A stretch of DNA of 49,313 nucleotides from Bacteroidota bacterium. Lineage in GTDB: Bacteria; Bacteroidota; Ignavibacteria; Palsa-1295. A program made the translations under genes and the position numbers. Under the pieces are notes generated by a model, which had not been told where the DNA came from, made no database searches, and saw only the letters and a list, made by a program, of their open reading frames with translations. Shown here piece after piece: positions 45,966 to 49,313 of the stretch; within the stretch, counting starts at the first letter, position 1; each line of letters begins with the position of its first letter. The stretch is from NCBI GenBank assembly GCA_030706385.1, contig JAUZOQ010000013.1, forward strand, positions 1 through 49,313, read 5' to 3'.

Positions 45966-48900
45966 ATGCGATCAGCCAGAAAACGAGTTATTTTCATAAC
46001 GATAGGAGCCTGCAGATCCTACAGATATCTAGTCATCGTAGCCTTTCTTTTTCTGCTACCAGGATCGAGCATCGGACAAATAAGAAGTGCCCGAAGCATA
46101 GTTGTAAAGTTCAAAACTATGACGTCGCTGATCTCACCAAGTCCTGAACTCCGCGCAGCGATTCAGAGTATTTCTCCTCAGGATATCAGTTCGGCAACTC
46201 CTCTGTTCAAACGAAGCTCAGGAGGAAGCATCCAATCTATAAATCAAATCGATTCCGAGTTAGTACTGATCATCCTACTCCCCTTACTGGGCGGAGTTGA
46301 TCCTTTCGAGAGCAGTTCGAGAATCAGCGCCTTCCCAGAAGTAGAATACGCAGAGCCAAATTACATTTATCATATTGATGGGATCCCGACCCCGAACGAT
46401 TCTCTCTATAGCCAGCAATGGGCACACAAAGTCATGCGGATTCCGGAGGCTTGGCAAATAACCACCGGAGATTCATCGATCCATATCGGATTCGTCGACA
46501 CCGGAGTTAACTGGGATCACCCTGAACTCATCGGACAGTTTGCAGTAAATCCCGCAGAGGATATTAATCATAACGGACTTCTCGATGCATGGTCTTCGCG
46601 GGAAAAGAGGCTCGATGCACGCGGTAATTCCGTCTACGGAGATCTCGATGGCATCGATGAAGATGGAAATGGGTATGTTGACGATGTGATTGGATATGAT
46701 TTCGTAGATCAGGGATCGATCAACTTCGGCGATACGAAAGATCGCGATCCGATCCCGGATGACGAAGAATCGCATACACATGGCACAGCAGTTGCCGGTG
46801 TAATTGCAGCAAAAGCTAACAATGGAATCGGCGTGGCAGGTATCGCTCCAGCATGCAAACTTGTTGCACTCCGCGCGTTCGATGCGACTGGAAATGCCGA
46901 AGATGATGATATTGCATCTGCGATTGTCTATGCAGCCGATAATAATGTTCGGATCCTGAATCTCTCGTTCGGAGACATCGTGCCCTCCTTGCTTCAGCGC
47001 GATGCCATCCGCTATGCGAGCAGGAAAGGCGTATTAGTATTCGCTTCGAGTGGCAATGATGGCAGCGTAAACCCACACTACCCTTCCGATTTCGACGAAT
47101 GTGTATCCGTTGGCGGTACCGTCTTAGCCACGGACAACACCACGGAAAGCCAGTGGAGTCAATCGACTCATGGCGCGGGCATGGATCTTATTGCACCAGC
47201 GGTACAGATCTATACACTCTACCGGGGAAATGATTATCAGGCGATCAGCGGGACAAGCTTCAGCTCCCCTGAAGCGGCTGCAGTGGCCGGATTGCTCTTA
47301 TCGAAGAATTCGAAATTGACGAACATTGAACTTCGTTCGATTCTCGAATCTACATGTAGGAATTTGAATCCGACCGGAGTAGGACCGTTTGAAGGGAACG
47401 GACGGATCGATGCTTTTGCAGCACTCACCTACCCCGGCAATGCAGCGATAAAGATCACCGCTCCGGGGACGAACGATGGATACCGTGTTGGGGATACGGT
47501 CGCAATAATCGGTTCTGCTGCAAGCACGTTATTTACAAAGTACTCATTGGCCATCGATCCGGGAAGAAACTCAACGAATACCCATCTCTACACTATCATA
47601 CCGGTTGATCCCAAGAATCCCAAACAAGCTTACGATTCATCCCGACAGGTTATTAACGATACTCTTGGGTTGTGGTACACAGGCGACATGAGCCCCGGTG
47701 ACTATACCATCACCCTATCCGTATCCTCAAGCGACCATCGTGCTACGGAAGAACGGATCACTATCACTCTGCATAACTCATTTCCAACTATCGATTCTCT
47801 TTCAGCGACGAAGATCTACGTGAACGAGAAACGTGGATTGCTAATTCAGGCACATACCGATACGCTTACCACAGCAACGCTCTACTTCCGTAAGGTGGGT
47901 TCTACGGAATGGAAGAGAAAGACCGATGACCGCTTCACGCAAGGACACAATATGCTTCTGACGTCAAGTGAGGCTCCGATCCTGGCTCCGCTTGAATTGA
48001 AACTCATAGCTATCAATAGCGCCGGAGATTCAACGAGCCGGACGATCACGAGTTCGATCTCTTCGGAGGCCATCACCCAGCGCGGATTTCAGCAGAAGGA
48101 TTATTCCCTTCCGCTTGGGTATGCACTTGATACAGTCGTATCGACTCCGAATGGAAAGCTCGTTGTGATGAACACGTTTCCGAATGGAACAGATTTCGGA
48201 CCGCTTAAGATATTCTCTTTCGATAAATCTGCAAAACGTTTTAAGGCCGTTGACTCTCTTGACTATCCGTGGATACCGCGTTCGATCGGGAATACAACGG
48301 GCGATGACAAACCTGAACTACTGCTTCAAGCCGGCCATTCGTACGAAATATATAAGCAAAATGCGAAGTCACTCCTCGGCACCATCATTAATGCAGATAC
48401 GACTTCATTCACAAGATTAGCCATTGGTCTTGTCGATGTCGATAATGACGGCAAGCAGGAGTTGCTTGTCGAAGATACTCAAGCACTCACACCGAAACAT
48501 TTCCGCAATATTCTGAAAGTATTGAAAATCTCCGGCAGTGCCGATCTTGAGATGGGAAGATTGATCGACAATACTCAGCCCGGATTATTTGAAGCTGATA
48601 ATAATTACAATTCTCCCGATGCCCGCTTCACAAACATTACCGGATCAGGAAAACAGGATATCGTCACCGTTGATGATGATGCCGATATTCTCGCCTACGA
48701 ATTTGACGACACCATGCCTGACCACTTCCGCCAGGTATTCCAAGACCTCAACGATGGAGCGACCGAAGGTAGGCTGCTGACTACCGGTGATTTCAACGGC
48801 GATGGGAAGTCCGATATTGCCTTGGCCTACCACACGCCCTATGATCCGAATATCGATAACGAATACGATGCATCCTATTGGACGGTCAAGGTCCTTCTGG

Positions 48901-49313
48901 GAAACGGAAATGCCACATTTGAAGAGGTCTATAATGACCATTTCTATCTTGCACGCTCCCTCTCGCCCTACCGCGCAAGTACTGCGGCCATTCATAATGT
49001 GACAGGAAAAACCGGAGACAACCTGGTGCTTTCCCTTTTTCCAAATTTCTATCTCCTGGAATTCGATAGCTCTGCCCGAACGATGAAGCCCATCTGGCAT
49101 TTTCCGGTTTCGAATTCGCCTCGAGGTGCCCTCGTGTTTGATTTCGACGGGAATGGAAAACGCGAGTTCGGTTTCAATGCCGGCGACGCACTCCACTTCT
49201 TCGAAATGGATGACAACTTCGTCGATCAAACAACTACTCCAAGCGGACTTGAAGCAATTCCCAGAGATACGAACAGAGTAGATCTCGCATGGGGCGCTGT
49301 TCCGGGCGCAACA
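45966..49313 (+). CDS. large exported S8 serine peptidase with FG-GAP-like repeats (partial)
   Basis: An open frame of 1116 codons that runs off the right edge. The ATG at 45966 gives a basic start and a hydrophobic stretch (YLVIVAFLFLLPGSSIGQ); an ATG at 45930 is also in frame. After a propeptide-like region comes a subtilisin domain: Asp178 (VDTGVNWDHPEL), His272 (HTHGTAVAGV), Ser431 (GTSFSSPEAAA), with Asp/Asn-rich calcium-type loops around 198-230. Beta-type modules follow, then FG-GAP/VCBS-like repeats with VDVDNDGK (~823), DFNGDGKSD (~940) and DFDGNGK (~1059), and the start of an Fn3-like segment at the edge. Probably surface or secreted; a type IX tail could lie beyond the window. Confidence 0.92.
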   Translation, partial: MRSARKRVIFITIGACRSYRYLVIVAFLFLLPGSSIGQIRSARSIVVKFKTMTSLISPSPELRAAIQSISPQDISSATPLFKRSSGGSIQSINQIDSELVLIILLPLLGGVDPFESSSRISAFPEVEYAEPNYIYHIDGIPTPNDSLYSQQWAHKVMRIPEAWQITTGDSSIHIGFVDTGVNWDHPELIGQFAVNPAEDINHNGLLDAWSSREKRLDARGNSVYGDLDGIDEDGNGYVDDVIGYDFVDQGSINFGDTKDRDPIPDDEESHTHGTAVAGVIAAKANNGIGVAGIAPACKLVALRAFDATGNAEDDDIASAIVYAADNNVRILNLSFGDIVPSLLQRDAIRYASRKGVLVFASSGNDGSVNPHYPSDFDECVSVGGTVLATDNTTESQWSQSTHGAGMDLIAPAVQIYTLYRGNDYQAISGTSFSSPEAAAVAGLLLSKNSKLTNIELRSILESTCRNLNPTGVGPFEGNGRIDAFAALTYPGNAAIKITAPGTNDGYRVGDTVAIIGSAASTLFTKYSLAIDPGRNSTNTHLYTIIPVDPKNPKQAYDSSRQVINDTLGLWYTGDMSPGDYTITLSVSSSDHRATEERITITLHNSFPTIDSLSATKIYVNEKRGLLIQAHTDTLTTATLYFRKVGSTEWKRKTDDRFTQGHNMLLTSSEAPILAPLELKLIAINSAGDSTSRTITSSISSEAITQRGFQQKDYSLPLGYALDTVVSTPNGKLVVMNTFPNGTDFGPLKIFSFDKSAKRFKAVDSLDYPWIPRSIGNTTGDDKPELLLQAGHSYEIYKQNAKSLLGTIINADTTSFTRLAIGLVDVDNDGKQELLVEDTQALTPKHFRNILKVLKISGSADLEMGRLIDNTQPGLFEADNNYNSPDARFTNITGSGKQDIVTVDDDADILAYEFDDTMPDHFRQVFQDLNDGATEGRLLTTGDFNGDGKSDIALAYHTPYDPNIDNEYDASYWTVKVLLGNGNATFEEVYNDHFYLARSLSPYRASTAAIHNVTGKTGDNLVLSLFPNFYLLEFDSSARTMKPIWHFPVSNSPRGALVFDFDGNGKREFGFNAGDALHFFEMDDNFVDQTTTPSGLEAIPRDTNRVDLAWGAVPGAT

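Noticed and set aside
45743-46147. A 134-codon plus-strand open frame
   Set aside because: It covers tmRNA on the opposite strand and the start of the subtilase in another frame, and has no recognisable content.
48645-49229. A 194-codon minus-strand open frame
   Set aside because: It lies opposite the FG-GAP repeat region of the large subtilase, whose own frame stays open with clear motifs.

Overview
The window comes from a Gram-negative bacterium of the FCB group, most like the Chlorobi / Ignavibacteria / Kapabacteria side of Bacteroidota. Four things point there. One is a small exported protein ending in a type IX secretion (Por) sorting domain at 43728-44447. The second is a tmRNA whose readable tag, ANYSYAMAA, resembles the Chlorobium tag. 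The third is an outer membrane with a BamA/TamA-type protein and heptose (HldD) for LPS. The fourth is candidate promoters of the Bacteroidota form TTG-N21-TAnnTTTG. No phage, IS element, CRISPR array or plasmid gene was seen. It reads as ordinary chromosome, made of short operons with many 1-4 nt start/stop overlaps.

Layout. 1-9.5 kb (minus strand): start of a dehydrogenase E2 gene (lipoyl domain), membrane metallophosphoesterase, gyrA, tRNA-Thr(CGT), an exported protein coupled to a Nudix hydrolase, ndk, a rhodanese, sucD with a histone-like Lys/Ala tail, and a divergent Nramp transporter. 9.6-16.9 kb: a tripeptidyl-peptidase-II-like exported subtilase, tRNA-Phe(GAA), an oligopeptide-binding lipoprotein, aspartokinase and an unknown lipoprotein. 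16.9-24.5 kb: an AtuA/DUF1446 pair, an aquaporin + arsenate reductase pair (arsenic detoxification), a PfkB sugar kinase, pyruvate/2-oxoacid dehydrogenase E1 alpha, proline iminopeptidase + HAD phosphatase, and an EamA exporter that overlaps the HAD gene tail to tail. 24.6-37.3 kb: a GT-C-like membrane protein, a BamA/TamA-type porin, a DUF2795 protein, oligopeptide permeases DppC/DppB, hldD, purA, a STAS protein and secF/secD.

37.3-38.6 kb is a 1.27 kb stretch without genes and is the most unusual part. On the minus strand it holds two diverged copies of one RNA-like module: a conserved block, a hairpin whose sequence differs but whose pairing is kept, a second conserved block, then a terminator-like hairpin. 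A promoter-like site lies about 400 nt upstream of one copy. On the plus strand it holds a separate promoter + fold + terminator unit of about 125 nt. I could not match either to an RNA family I know.

38.6-49.3 kb: a kduD / IolB-like isomerase / RraA-family operon (uronate-type sugar acid breakdown), recJ-yebC, the type IX cargo protein, a TIGR01777 epimerase-like protein, tmRNA, and a large exported subtilase with FG-GAP-like repeats that runs off the right edge. Functional themes are central carbon metabolism (E2, sucD, E1 alpha), the cell envelope and protein export (SecDF, BamA/TamA-type protein, hldD, type IX cargo), peptide use (two subtilases, iminopeptidase, peptide-binding protein and permeases), and DNA/RNA upkeep (gyrA, recJ, ndk, purA, tmRNA).
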